Source: an uncultured Bacteroidales bacterium (lineage in GTDB: Bacteria > Bacteroidota > Bacteroidia > Bacteroidales > Paludibacteraceae). Taken from it: a stretch of 64,000 bases of DNA. The number at the start of each line of letters is the position of its first letter. Within the stretch, counting starts at the first letter, position 1. The notes under the pieces are model-generated. The model was not told the DNA's origin. It saw nothing but the letters and a program-made list of their open reading frames with translations, and made no database searches. Of this stretch, positions 35,731 to 44,587 are shown in pieces. A program made the position numbers and the translations under genes. The stretch is from the NCBI GenBank assembly GCA_949282265.1, contig CASDOZ010000001.1, positions 272,401-336,400 of the forward strand, written 5' to 3'.

Positions 35731-35768
35731 CCCTCCCCGCAAGGTTTCCCTGCGGGGAGGGTTGTTTT
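35731..35768 (+). terminator. Strong rho-independent terminator after the permease gene
   Basis: A perfect 11-bp stem, CCCTCCCCGCA (35731-35741) with TGCGGGGAGGG (35751-35761), is followed by TTGTTTTTT, 25 bases after the stop. Confidence 0.9.
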
Positions 35769-35846
35769 TTGTGCGGCATTGGACATGCAAGGCGAGTGCA
35801 CCTGCTGGCGTTGTCAAATCCGTTTGACGGCTTCAACCACCGCCCG

Positions 35847-36392
35847 GTGAAGCCTTCGGCAAACGCCGACAGCTCCAACGACTACCCGGCGAAGCCTTCG
35901 GCAAACGCCGACAGCTCCAACGACTACCCGGTGAAGCCTTCGGCAAACGCCGACAGCCCCAACGACTGCCCGGTGAAGCCTTCGGCAAACGCCGACGGCT
36001 CCAACGACTGCCCGGTGAAGCTTTCGGCAAACGCCGACAGCTCCAACGACTACCCGGCGAAGCCTTCGGCAAACGCCGACAGCCCCAACGACTGCCCGGC
36101 GAAGCTTTCGGCAAACGCCGACAGCTCCAACGACTACCCGGCGAAGCCTTCGGCAAACGCCGACAGCTCCAACGACTGCCCGGCGAAGCTTTCGGCAAAC
36201 GCCGACGGCTCCAACGGGATGCCGTTGAAGGAAAAATATGCTTACGACAGCTCCAACGGGATGCCGTTGGAGAAAAAATACGCTTACGACAGCCCCAACG
36301 GGATGCCGTTGAAGGAAAAATATGCTTACGACGGCTCCAACGGGATGCCATTGGAGAAAAAATACGCTTACGACGGCTCCAACGGGATGCCG
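35847..36392. repeat. 42-bp minisatellite, 13 units in two families
   Basis: Units repeat every 42 bases. The first eight and most of the ninth carry a TCGGC-AAAC-GCCGA hairpin. Later units carry CCAACGG-GATG-CCGTTGG or its shorter form. All share GACAGCTCCAACG or near variants. A partial unit follows to about 36410. Because 42 is divisible by three, frames stay open on both strands (plus strand: [VA]K[PL]SANAD..ND.P, then GMPL..KYAYD..N). Those frames start inside the terminator or run into proB and are not credible genes. The block fills the 723-base gap 35706-36428 between two converging genes. Confidence 0.9.
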
Positions 36393-36428
36393 TTGGAGGA
36401 AAAGGGGATTGGGTGCAAGGCCGGCGTG

Positions 36429-37505
36429 CTATTCCATATAAAGGTAGTCGTAGTGTATGATGGGCTTGTGCCCTTTGCTGCCCATGTATTTTTCGGCCGT
36501 GAGGCTGTCGTATTGCACGCGGCCGTAGCCGATGGTGTTGCCTTGGCTGTCCTTGATGCTGACAATGTCGTCCTTCTCGAAGTTGCCTTCTATGCGTGTT
36601 ATGCCGACAGGCAACAGGCTGACGGCGGCTTCGGCGTTGAGGGCGTCGCGGGCTGGGTCGCTGATGTGGATGGCGCCTTTGGCGAATCCCTCGCTGTGGG
36701 CAATCCATTTCTTGACGCTTGACACGGCATCGGCGGCCGGCACGAAGCGGGTGCAGACGGTGTCTTTGTTTTCGTCGAGCAGGTCGGTCAGGATGTTGTC
36801 GCGCGTGCCGTTGGCGATGAGCACTTCAATGCCTTCGTCGGCTATCTTGCCGGCTATGCTGGTCTTGGTGAGCATTCCGCCGCGCCCGAACGATGACTTG
36901 GTGTGCTGTATGTAGGCCGCCAGGTCCTGGCCGTGCTCTATGCGGCGGATGACCTGGCTGGCAGGGTCGGAAGGTACGCCGTTGTATATGCCGTCTATGT
37001 TGCTGAGCAGGATAAGCGCCTGCATGTCCATCATGCTGGCAATCATGCCGGAGAGTTCGTCGTTGTCGGTGAACATCAGTTCGGTCACGGACACGGTGTC
37101 GTTCTCGTTCACGATGGGGATGACGTTGTTTTCGAGCATGACGCGCATACAGTCGCGCTGGTTCAGGTAGTGCCTGCGCGTGGCGAAGTTCTCCTTGGTG
37201 GTGAGCACCTGCCCGACGACAATGCCGTGCTCGCGGAACAGGTCGTAGTAGCGGTTTATGAGCTTGGCCTGCCCGACGGCGGAGTAGAGTTGCCGCTGGT
37301 AAACGCTGTCGAGCTTGCGCTCTATGTGGAGTTCGCTCCTGCCGGAGGCCACCGCGCCGGATGACACGAGCACGATTTCAACGCCGGCTTTGTGCAGGGC
37401 GGCCACCTGGTCCACCAGGGCGGACATGCGGGTTATGTTCAGTGTCCCGTCGGGGCGGGTCAGTACGTTGCTGCCTATTTTTACGGCTATTCTTTGGTAT
37501 CTCAT
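36429..37505 (-). CDS. proB: Glutamate 5-kinase (ProB)
   Basis: The first enzyme of proline synthesis: it phosphorylates glutamate to gamma-glutamyl phosphate in the cytosol. Of 358 residues, the amino-acid kinase domain (about 1-255) has VKIGSNVLT, VSSGAVASG, PIVNENDTVS and LLSNIDGIYNG, and a C-terminal PUA domain (about 270-355) follows. proA is not adjacent. It is the last gene of a seven-gene run and stops 36 bases from the minisatellite. Confidence 0.94.
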   Translation of the reverse strand: MRYQRIAVKIGSNVLTRPDGTLNITRMSALVDQVAALHKAGVEIVLVSSGAVASGRSELHIERKLDSVYQRQLYSAVGQAKLINRYYDLFREHGIVVGQVLTTKENFATRRHYLNQRDCMRVMLENNVIPIVNENDTVSVTELMFTDNDELSGMIASMMDMQALILLSNIDGIYNGVPSDPASQVIRRIEHGQDLAAYIQHTKSSFGRGGMLTKTSIAGKIADEGIEVLIANGTRDNILTDLLDENKDTVCTRFVPAADAVSSVKKWIAHSEGFAKGAIHISDPARDALNAEAAVSLLPVGITRIEGNFEKDDIVSIKDSQGNTIGYGRVQYDSLTAEKYMGSKGHKPIIHYDYLYME

Positions 37506-37517
37506 AATGTCGCGGTT

Positions 37518-38498
37518 TTATTGTTCGTCGTAAATGACCGTCAGCACCGTCTTGCCGACGGCGTAGAGGGTCTGCCTGCTTATGTTGTCCATGTTGTCGT
37601 CGAGCGTGTGCCAATAGTCGCCGAAGCCGGTTTCGCCGTGCGGGTTGTAGTGCACAATGTCTATGCAGGGAATGCCAGCCAGCGTGTTCACGTAGTAGTG
37701 GTCGTCGGTGACGGGATAGGTGCTTGTCTGCACGAACAGCTGCCCGAAGCCGAGCGAGCGTGCCGTCTGCCACACCTTGTCGAGTACGCCGGCGGCAAAA
37801 TAGACGGAGTAATACTCCCGCGGGAAGATGGCGTCGGGCGCGCCGACCATGTCGAGCAATATGCCGTAACGGGCGTTGTATCCGTTCTTTTTGGCTTCCT
37901 TGGCCCAGTGTTGCGAGCCGAGGCACCAGGTGTCGGGCTTGTGCGTGCCGGTGTGGAATTCGGGCGTGCCGTAGTCTTCGGCATCGAACAGCACGATGTC
38001 CACGCCGCAGGCGGGCAACCGTCCTGACAATTGGCGCGCCACTTCGAGCAGCACGCCGACACCGCTTGCGCCGTCGTTGGCCCCGTCAATGGGTTTGCGG
38101 TGGTTGGCCTCGTCGGGGTCGTGGTCGGCCCAGGGGCGCGTGTCCCAATGCGCGCAGAGCAGTATGCGGTCGGGCAGTTCGGGGCGGTAGCTGCCGATGA
38201 TGTTGGTGGCGTGCAGCACCGTGCCGTCATAGGCTGTTACATCGGCCTCCTGGAGGCTGACGGCGGCGCCGAATTGCTCCAATTTGCCGGCCAGGTAGGC
38301 AGCGCAGGCTTTGTGGGCGGGCGTGTTGGGTATGCGGCAGCCGAAGGCGACCTGCTCTTCCACGAAGCGGTAGGCCGAGTCGGCCGAAAACTCGATGGCG
38401 GGTGCGGCATCATCCTGTTGCGGGGTTGTGGTCTGCGTCGTGCCGGAAGGCTGGCAGGCGCAACACAAGCAGATAAGGCTGTAAAGCAATTGTTTCAT
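37518..38498 (-). CDS. M28-family peptidase / glutaminyl-peptide cyclotransferase-like lipoprotein
   Basis: A secreted zinc enzyme of 326 residues with a lipoprotein signal (LICLCCAC). The M28 fold motifs are AHWDTRPWAD, DGANDGASGVGVLLE, LFDAEDYG and YPVTDDHYYVN. The HWDTRPWAD style and the overall length are like glutaminyl cyclases, which form N-terminal pyroglutamate on exported proteins. Such modification is common for periplasmic proteins in this phylum. An aminopeptidase is the alternative. It is 12 bases before proB and 4 bases after the SUI1 gene. Confidence 0.83.
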   Translation of the reverse strand: MKQLLYSLICLCCACQPSGTTQTTTPQQDDAAPAIEFSADSAYRFVEEQVAFGCRIPNTPAHKACAAYLAGKLEQFGAAVSLQEADVTAYDGTVLHATNIIGSYRPELPDRILLCAHWDTRPWADHDPDEANHRKPIDGANDGASGVGVLLEVARQLSGRLPACGVDIVLFDAEDYGTPEFHTGTHKPDTWCLGSQHWAKEAKKNGYNARYGILLDMVGAPDAIFPREYYSVYFAAGVLDKVWQTARSLGFGQLFVQTSTYPVTDDHYYVNTLAGIPCIDIVHYNPHGETGFGDYWHTLDDNMDNISRQTLYAVGKTVLTVIYDEQ

Positions 38499-38502
38499 GT
38501 CG

Positions 38503-38850
38503 TCAGAAGTTAATGCGTTTCACTTTGAATCCCATGCCCTCGAGCAGCTCGGCGGCCTTGCGGCGCACGTCACCCTGGATGAGTATCTCGCCGTCGCGGG
38601 TGGAGCCGCCGGTGGCTAGCTTGATTTTGAGCGTCTGTGCCATCTTTTTCACATCCTCGTCCGGCGCGTCGTATCCGGTAATCAACGTGGCTGTTTTGCC
38701 TTTGCGCTTGTCTAATTCCACGCGCAGGGTCTGTTTGGGCGCACGGGGTTGCGGTTCGGGCGCAGGTTCGGGCAGGTTGTCCGGCACGCGGTTCAACTCG
38801 GGATGCTCGTCGGCTATGGCCGCCAGTTTGTCTTTCCAGTCTATGTTCAT
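38503..38850 (-). CDS. SUI1/YciH-type translation initiation factor
   Basis: A small cytosolic protein of 115 residues with an eIF1-like domain in the second half (TLRVELDKRKGKTATLITGYD, KIKLATGGSTRDGEILIQGD, LLEGMGFKVKRINF). A proline-rich linker (EPAPEPQPRAPK) precedes it. The start at 38850 overlaps the stop of the methyltransferase by 4 bases, which fixes it; the longer frame antisense-reads nothing recognisable. Confidence 0.88.
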   Translation of the reverse strand: MNIDWKDKLAAIADEHPELNRVPDNLPEPAPEPQPRAPKQTLRVELDKRKGKTATLITGYDAPDEDVKKMAQTLKIKLATGGSTRDGEILIQGDVRRKAAELLEGMGFKVKRINF

Positions 38851-39386
38851 GGTTTCTTGCGTAGTCTTTCGGATAGTTCGTACATGACAATGCCCGCCGT
38901 CACGCTCACGTTGAGCGAGTGCTTGGTGCCGTATTGCGGGATTTCGATGCAGTTGTCGCATGCATCGATTACTTCCTGCGCGACGCCTTTCACCTCGTTG
39001 CCCATGACCAGGGCATATTTGCCGGCAGGGTCTGCCTGCAGGTCGGCCAGCAGGGTGCTTCCCTTGGCCTGTTCCACGGCCAGGACGGTGTAGCCGGCGG
39101 CTTTGAGTTCGCGCACGGCGTCGAGGGTGTCGGCCGTGTATTTCCAGTCTACGGTGAACTCCGCGCCCAGGGCGGTTTTGTGCAGTTCGGCGTTGGGCGG
39201 TGTGCTGCAAATGCCGCACAAGTATATGCCTTGCAGCAGGAAAGCATCGGCGGTGCGGAACACTGCGCCCACGTTGTGCAGGCTGCGCACGTTATCGAGC
39301 ACCATGACCAGCGGAATTTTCTCGGCGGCCTTGAACGCTTCCTCGCTCAGGCGGTTCATTTCGGTTATTTTCAGTTTCTCCATCAT
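38847..39386 (-). CDS. TrmH/SpoU-family RNA 2'-O-methyltransferase
   Basis: A cytosolic SPOUT-fold enzyme of 179 residues that methylates ribose in tRNA or rRNA using S-adenosylmethionine. Motif 1 is LDNVRSLHNVGAVFRTAD, motif 2 is LVMGNEVKGV and motif 3 is IPQYGTKHSLNVSVTAGIVMYEL; together they form the knotted cofactor site. It is co-transcribed with the SUI1-like factor. Confidence 0.92.
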   Translation of the reverse strand: MMEKLKITEMNRLSEEAFKAAEKIPLVMVLDNVRSLHNVGAVFRTADAFLLQGIYLCGICSTPPNAELHKTALGAEFTVDWKYTADTLDAVRELKAAGYTVLAVEQAKGSTLLADLQADPAGKYALVMGNEVKGVAQEVIDACDNCIEIPQYGTKHSLNVSVTAGIVMYELSERLRKKP

Positions 39387-39405
39387 GTCTGTTTTTGCTG
39401 GCGGT

Positions 39406-40071
39406 TCAGTCCGTTTCCGGCCGTGCGGTTATGTGGAAACAAGCTTGTTGGCGTTCATGTTTTACGTAGCAGCGGCCTTCCTGTTTCAGTTCGCGCAACA
39501 CGAGGCCGAGCACTTGTTTCAGCTGGTCGGGTGTCAATTCGCGTTTGTCGCGCTTGCTCACCTTGGTGAACTTCGACCACGATATGTCCACCGTAGTGGC
39601 ATAGACATGCACCGAGTTGGCCGAGGCGTTTATGTTCACCTTGCGCAGATTGCGTATGTCTTCCCGCGTGCGCGTTATGCTGGTAATTTGCAGTTTGTAC
39701 AGGGGTGCGTTCAGTTCTTCGAGTCGTTCGCGGAAACGTTCCCCGATTTCGTCGAGCAAATCGGCGGCTTCCGGTACGAGGTAGGGTGCGGAATAGTCCA
39801 GCCGACGTACGTCGTAGTATTTGTTGCTTTTTATTTCCACCACCTTGCGGCGTGCCCTGGCAGCTTCCTCGCGGTTCTCGAACGGCTCCAGACCGATGGC
39901 CTTTGCGGCTTTCAGGTGCGCATCGTTCATGTCGTTGAAGTCCCGTCTGTAGCTCAGCGAGCCGATGCGTATGGGTTTGATTTCGCGGTCGGGACGTAGC
40001 AACCACGTGCCTATACACGACAGCACGATTACCGCAAGCCAGAAGAGAATTTTTATTTTCTTGTCTGTCAC
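39406..40071 (-). CDS. DUF5715 family membrane-anchored protein
   Basis: A 221-residue protein with one N-terminal membrane anchor (about 8-24) and a periplasmic domain. The domain is of the DUF5715 type, which I recall as related to peptidoglycan-carboxypeptidase-like folds (YKLQITSITRTREDIRNLRKVN, ANSVHVYATTVDISW with a possible metal His and Asp). It starts with GTG, overlapping the S41 peptidase stop by 4 bases. The enzymatic role is unproven. Confidence 0.72.
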   Translation of the reverse strand: MTDKKIKILFWLAVIVLSCIGTWLLRPDREIKPIRIGSLSYRRDFNDMNDAHLKAAKAIGLEPFENREEAARARRKVVEIKSNKYYDVRRLDYSAPYLVPEAADLLDEIGERFRERLEELNAPLYKLQITSITRTREDIRNLRKVNINASANSVHVYATTVDISWSKFTKVSKRDKRELTPDQLKQVLGLVLRELKQEGRCYVKHERQQACFHITARPETD

Positions 40072-41138
40072 TTCGTTTCGGGTTGTTGGGTTAGTTTCTC
40101 AATCAGTTCCACGGCAAACTCGATGATGTCGTCCTTGCCTTCCGCCATGGATTCCTGCGTCATGTTGATGGCATAGTCTGGCTCAATGCCGTTTTCTATA
40201 TGCTTTTTCTCGCGATCGTACATGGGTACACTCGACAAGCGTATCAGCCAGCCGTTGGGCAGTTCGTACGATTGCGGCATTCCGCCTCCGCCGCCCGTGA
40301 TACCGCCGACAACAAACGCGTAGGGCGCGTAGCGCATGGCGTTCACGAAGAAGTTGGTCGCGCTGTACGACTGGCGGTTGCACAGCACGATGACCGGCCG
40401 CAACCAGCGGTGCGGCATCATGGCGGTGTCTATCTCCATGGGAACCATCTCGGAAAAATCGTTGTGCCCGTTTCCAGTCTTGTGCTGCATGTAGCCCACG
40501 GTTGTCTTTTCAGCGAAAAACGTGGCTGCCAGCTTGCGCGCATATTCCAGGGAACCGCCGCCGTTGTCCCGCACGTCCAGAATCAGGCCCGGGCAGTCTG
40601 CGCAGTACATCAAGGCATAGGCAATGTTGTTGGAACTGAAAGCATCCGAGAACGAGTTGTAACGGATATATCCGACCTTGTCATCGGCAATGCGTTCATA
40701 GTACAGTCCGCCGGCCATTTTGTAGTCTTGTCCCAGGTAGCGGTCGCTGTACAGGATGGACGAGCTGTAATTGGCCGGATAGTTCTCGAACCAGCCGCGG
40801 CAACGCGACACGTCGAAATCGGAATAGAGGTTCACATGCCCGTCCTGCAGCGTGTCGAGCATTTGCGCGAACAGGTCGAACAGGCCGCGGTAGTTGTTGG
40901 CACTGATGGTGTCCACGCGCGGCTGGTACACGGCCTTGACCCCATCCCAGTCGATGCCCTTGTAGTCCAAATAGCAATAGCGCGTATCGATGATTTCCCA
41001 CAATGCCTCGAAGTTGCCTTGCGGCGTATCGGGTTTCAGCTGTTCCGAAGGGTCGAAGCAACTGCCGAGCGGCAACAGCAGCAACAGCAACGGCAATTGC
41101 CTGCACAGGAATTTGATATGTATGTTTTTACGTTTCAT
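40068..41138 (-). CDS. S41-family (tail-specific) peptidase, lipoprotein
   Basis: A 356-residue exported serine peptidase with lipobox LGSC near residue 27. An N-terminal helical region is followed by the S41 core: VGYIRYNSF, the oxyanion-side DVRDNGGGSLEYARKLA, and the nucleophile serine in CNRQSYSATNFF. The GGGGMPQSYELPNGW loop precedes the end. It lies in the run between a DUF3316 outer-membrane protein and DUF5715, suggesting a periplasmic quality-control or processing role. Confidence 0.87.
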   Translation of the reverse strand: MKRKNIHIKFLCRQLPLLLLLLPLGSCFDPSEQLKPDTPQGNFEALWEIIDTRYCYLDYKGIDWDGVKAVYQPRVDTISANNYRGLFDLFAQMLDTLQDGHVNLYSDFDVSRCRGWFENYPANYSSSILYSDRYLGQDYKMAGGLYYERIADDKVGYIRYNSFSDAFSSNNIAYALMYCADCPGLILDVRDNGGGSLEYARKLAATFFAEKTTVGYMQHKTGNGHNDFSEMVPMEIDTAMMPHRWLRPVIVLCNRQSYSATNFFVNAMRYAPYAFVVGGITGGGGGMPQSYELPNGWLIRLSSVPMYDREKKHIENGIEPDYAINMTQESMAEGKDDIIEFAVELIEKLTQQPETK

Positions 41139-41969
41139 TTACCAAACTGTTTGTATGTTATCCGGTTTGCGCCGCCCGCCGAATGTGTATGTGTTGAAGA
41201 TGCATCCGGCAACGAGGCTGACCTGCTCGCGGCTGAAACGCAGGTTGTTCGCGTGGTATTGCAGGTATTCGTGCTCAATGCCCAGCCGCCAGGTGGTTGT
41301 CTTGAACCGCATGTCGAACGTGAGTTCGTGCCGCAATCCGGCCTTGTTTGTGAAGAACGAAGCGTGTACCGTGTTTTTCAGCGAAAAAAGCATTTCGTAG
41401 TACGAACCGCCCATTTCCGGCACAAACATGCAGCCGGCAAAGGGCGTGCGTATCATGTAGCGGATGCGGTAGGCCGTTTTGGGACGCTTGATGTCGTAAC
41501 TTACGCCACCCGACAGGTGCAGGTTCGCGGCAAAGTCCATGGAGTAGGGTTTGTTCACCGAACGGCTCATGTATTTGCCGAGCCAGTCTATTTCCACCAG
41601 CATGCCGCCCAGGATGGTCAGTCCGCCCACGGGGCGGTAATTGTAATATGCTCCCCACGAGCCGTTCACGCCGAAAGCCGTAATGCGGTTGCTGTATGCG
41701 GGATTGTAGAGCAAAGCGCCGGTGATTTCCAGACGGTCCACGTAGGAAAAATCCGTCCTTTCAGGCTTGAAATAGCTCCACCATTCGTTTTGCAGGTGCA
41801 ATGACAGACCCGAATACGGCAGTGCCGACAAATACTCGTCGCTTATCCACATGCCGCCGAACTTGACAGCCAGGTCATTTTCCGTGGCAAGGACACGCGG
41901 TGTTTCCGCCCGGAGCGGACAGAATGCGGCAAAAAGGCATACTGACAATATCAACCGGTTCTTTTTCAT
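41139..41969 (-). CDS. DUF3316-type outer-membrane protein
   Basis: A 276-residue predicted outer-membrane beta-barrel. A signal peptide (LILSVCLFAAFCPLRAE) is followed by alternating strands and aromatic residues (LSLHLQNEWWSYFKPE, GVNGSWGAYYNYRPVGGL, VSLVAGCIFNTYTFGGRRK). It resembles the DUF3316 family of Bacteroidota. The start is fixed by the signal peptide, but the promoter -7 box ends only 5 bases before the ATG, so the mRNA is nearly leaderless. It heads a run of seven genes to proB. Confidence 0.72.
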   Translation of the reverse strand: MKKNRLILSVCLFAAFCPLRAETPRVLATENDLAVKFGGMWISDEYLSALPYSGLSLHLQNEWWSYFKPERTDFSYVDRLEITGALLYNPAYSNRITAFGVNGSWGAYYNYRPVGGLTILGGMLVEIDWLGKYMSRSVNKPYSMDFAANLHLSGGVSYDIKRPKTAYRIRYMIRTPFAGCMFVPEMGGSYYEMLFSLKNTVHASFFTNKAGLRHELTFDMRFKTTTWRLGIEHEYLQYHANNLRFSREQVSLVAGCIFNTYTFGGRRKPDNIQTVW

Positions 41970-41974
41970 GGCGG

Positions 41975-42006
41975 CAAAAATAAGATATTTTTGGCGAACA
42001 GGCAAA
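41975..42006 (-). promoter_or_regulatory. Bacteroidota-type promoter of the DUF3316-to-proB run
   Basis: On the minus strand TTTG (42006-42003), a 20-base spacer and TATTTTTG (41982-41975). Transcription should begin within a few bases of the ATG at 41969. Confidence 0.65.
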
Positions 42007-42110
42007 ATGTCCTCCACTGGAAACCGGCTTTGCAGCTACGTTTATGGAGCCGCTTTTGCGCACCGGATAATTATCTTTTCCGGTGTGTCTGTTAATTCAT
42101 TATTTTTCCG

Positions 42111-42118
42111 TACATTTG
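42111..42118 (+). promoter_or_regulatory. Probable -7 promoter box of pnp
   Basis: TACATTTG, 36 bases before the pnp ATG. The -33 element is not clear. Confidence 0.4.
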
Positions 42119-42154
42119 CGGCCGAAAATTTTAGAGAATCAAAAAATAATTTGT

Positions 42155-44353
42155 ATGAATGTAGTTACAAAAACCATCACATTGGGTGATGGACGTACCA
42201 TTACCTTGGAGACAGGCAAGTTGGCCAAACAGGCCGATGGCGCCGTAATGGTAACGATGGGCAAGACCATGTTGCTTGCAACGGTCTGCTCCGCACAGGA
42301 TGCCGTTCCCGGCACCGATTTCATGCCGTTAACGGTAGAGTATAAGGAAAAATTCGCTTCCAACGGTCGTTTCCCCGGCGGCTTTACCCGTCGCGAAGGC
42401 CGTTCGTCCGATTACGAGATTCTTGTTTCTCGTCTGGTAGACCGCGCCTTGCGTCCGCTTTTCCCGGATGACTATCACGCAGAAACGTTTGTGAACGTAA
42501 CCCTCTATTCGGCCGATGGTGGGGATATGCCCGATGCATTGGCCGGACTGGCAGCTTCTGCCGCCATCGCCGTTTCGGACATTCCGTTCCACGGCCCGAT
42601 TTCCGAAGTGCGCGTGGCACGTATTGACGGTCAATATGTCGTAGATCCGACGTTTGCCGACCTTGAAAGAGCCGATATGGATATCATGGTGGCTGCTACG
42701 TTGGACAACATCATGATGGTTGAAGGCGAAATGAAGGAAGTTTCCGAAGCGGACTTGCTCAATGCCATGAAAGTGGCGCACGAGGCCATTAAGGAACACT
42801 GCCGCGTGCAACTCGAACTGATGGAAGCTGCCGGCAAGACGGAAAAACGCGTGTATTGCCACGAAGTGAACGATGAAGAACTCCGCAAGGATGTCCACGA
42901 TAAGACTTACGCCAAAGTGTATGCGCTGGCTACGGCCTGCAATGCCGACAAACATTCGCGTGCTGCCAACTTTGAGGCTGTGAAGGAGGAATACAAGGCC
43001 AACTTTACCGAAGAAGAACTTGAAGAAAAAGGTGCGTTGATAGACCGTTACTACCACGATGTGGAAAAAGAAGCCATGCGCCGCAGCATATTGGACGAAG
43101 GCAAACGTCTGGATGGCCGTAAAACGACGGAAATCCGTCCTATCTGGTCGGAAGTTGGATACCTGCCCGGCCCTCACGGTTCGTCCATATTCACCCGTGG
43201 TGAAACACAGTCTTTGTGTACCGTAACGCTTGGCACCAAGCGCGATGAAAAAATGGTGGATGAAGCCTTGATTCAGGGCAATGACCGTTTCTTGCTGCAC
43301 TATAATTTCCCGCCTTTCTCCACAGGCGAAGCCAAAGCGCAGCGCGGGGTAGGACGCCGCGAGATCGGACATGGGAACTTGGCTTGCCGCGCGCTGAAAA
43401 CCATGATCCCGGAAGATTATCCTTATGTTGTCCGCGTCGTTTCTGACATTCTGGAATCGAACGGTTCTTCGAGTATGGCCACTGTTTGTGCCGGTACGCT
43501 CGCACTGATGGATGCCGGTGTTCCCATGAAGAAACCCGTTTCCGGTATTGCCATGGGTTTGATTTCCGAAAACAAAGGCAAAAATTACGCTGTCCTTTCC
43601 GATATTCTGGGTGATGAAGACCACCTCGGCGACATGGACTTCAAGGTTACCGGCACCCGCGATGGCATTACTGCTACCCAAATGGATATCAAGGTGGACG
43701 GATTGAGCTACGAAATTCTTGAAAACGCCTTGAAACAGGCACACGAAGGCCGTATGTATATTCTGGACAAGATACAGGAAACCTTGCCGGCACCTCGTCC
43801 TGACTTGAAACCGCATGCTCCCCGCATTGTTACAATGACCATCCCGAAAGAAATGATCGGTGCCGTAATCGGCCCTGGCGGGAAGATTATCCAAGGCATA
43901 CAGGCCGAAACCGGTGCGGTTATTTCTATTGACGAAGTGGACGATGCTGGTCTTGTGGAAGTTGCAGCTAACAACAAGGAAAGTATCGACAGTGCATTGG
44001 CCAAAATCAAAGCTATTGTGGCAATCCCCGAAGTGGGCGAAGTGTACAAGGCAACCGTGAAATCGTTGATGCCTTATGGCATGTTCGTAGAATTCCTGCC
44101 AGGACGCGAAGGCTTGTTGCATATTTCTGAAATAGACTGGAAACGCTTCGAAACTATCGAAGAAACCAACTACAAAGAAGGCGATACCATCGATGTGAAA
44201 CTGCTGGAAATTGATGAAAAGACCGGCAAGTTCAAACTTTCAGCCAAAGTGTTGAAAGAAAAACCCGAAGGTTATGTGGAACCGGAACCGCGTGAACGCC
44301 GTCCGCGTCCAGACCGCGCCCCGCGCCATTCCAGAGGCAACCAATCCAAATAG
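42155..44353 (+). CDS. pnp: Polyribonucleotide nucleotidyltransferase (PNPase)
   Basis: The phosphorolytic 3'-5' exoribonuclease of RNA turnover, 732 residues, a homotrimer in the cytosol. Two RNase PH domains (about 10-230 and 325-555; [36 protein letters not shown]) flank a helical linker. A KH domain follows ([16 protein letters not shown]) and an S1 domain ([25 protein letters not shown]), ending in a basic tail ([15 protein letters not shown]). I use the ATG at 42155, since the longer frame from 42083 precedes the likely promoter box. A hairpin terminator follows. Confidence 0.96.
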   Translation: MNVVTKTITLGDGRTITLETGKLAKQADGAVMVTMGKTMLLATVCSAQDAVPGTDFMPLTVEYKEKFASNGRFPGGFTRREGRSSDYEILVSRLVDRALRPLFPDDYHAETFVNVTLYSADGGDMPDALAGLAASAAIAVSDIPFHGPISEVRVARIDGQYVVDPTFADLERADMDIMVAATLDNIMMVEGEMKEVSEADLLNAMKVAHEAIKEHCRVQLELMEAAGKTEKRVYCHEVNDEELRKDVHDKTYAKVYALATACNADKHSRAANFEAVKEEYKANFTEEELEEKGALIDRYYHDVEKEAMRRSILDEGKRLDGRKTTEIRPIWSEVGYLPGPHGSSIFTRGETQSLCTVTLGTKRDEKMVDEALIQGNDRFLLHYNFPPFSTGEAKAQRGVGRREIGHGNLACRALKTMIPEDYPYVVRVVSDILESNGSSSMATVCAGTLALMDAGVPMKKPVSGIAMGLISENKGKNYAVLSDILGDEDHLGDMDFKVTGTRDGITATQMDIKVDGLSYEILENALKQAHEGRMYILDKIQETLPAPRPDLKPHAPRIVTMTIPKEMIGAVIGPGGKIIQGIQAETGAVISIDEVDDAGLVEVAANNKESIDSALAKIKAIVAIPEVGEVYKATVKSLMPYGMFVEFLPGREGLLHISEIDWKRFETIEETNYKEGDTIDVKLLEIDEKTGKFKLSAKVLKEKPEGYVEPEPRERRPRPDRAPRHSRGNQSK

Positions 44354-44371
44354 GATTTCGGATATATAAAG

Positions 44372-44413
44372 AAGAAGCCGCTTTCTGAAAACAGGAAACG
44401 GCTTCTTGTTTTT
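44372..44413 (+). terminator. Terminator after pnp
   Basis: AAGAAGCCG (44372-44380) pairs with CGGCTTCTT (44399-44407), with partial pairing further in, and is followed by GTTTTTA. Confidence 0.75.
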
Positions 44414-44475
44414 ATTATGTTTGTTGGTAATGGCGGCAGTTTGTGGCTTTCATTCGGCCTCTGAAATATTTTTCC

Positions 44476-44505
44476 TTTGATTGTTACATATTTTTCTTAT
44501 CTTTG
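44476..44505 (+). promoter_or_regulatory. Probable promoter of the etf operon
   Basis: TTTG (44476-44479) and TATCTTTG (44498-44505) are separated by 18 bases, slightly short of the usual 19-21. The leader to etfB would be about 80 bases. Confidence 0.45.
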
Positions 44506-44587
44506 TGGCTGTTTTTGTATTAATACCAAAAGTGATTGTGCCGTGATTTACACAGCCCGGCGCATATAACGTAAAAACAAAGTAATT

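Noticed and set aside
34302-35801. 499-codon open frame on the minus strand
   Set aside because: Antisense to the permease gene and its terminator; a shadow of GC-rich codon use.
35721-36722. Open frame of 333 codons over the minisatellite (plus strand), and 291 codons on the minus strand
   Set aside because: The plus frame begins with TTG inside a terminator stem and runs antisense into proB. The minus frame also begins within proB. Both stay open only because the repeat unit is 42 bases.
38851-39219. N-terminal extension of the SUI1 frame back to 39219
   Set aside because: It lies antiparallel in frame to nothing recognisable and inside the TrmH gene; the ATG at 38850 with 4-base overlap is a far better start.
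40200-41804. 534-codon open frame on the plus strand
   Set aside because: Antisense to the S41 peptidase and DUF3316 genes, which have signal peptides and family motifs.
42329-44122. 597-codon open frame on the minus strand
   Set aside because: Entirely antisense to pnp, which has all family motifs; the peptide has no recognisable domain.
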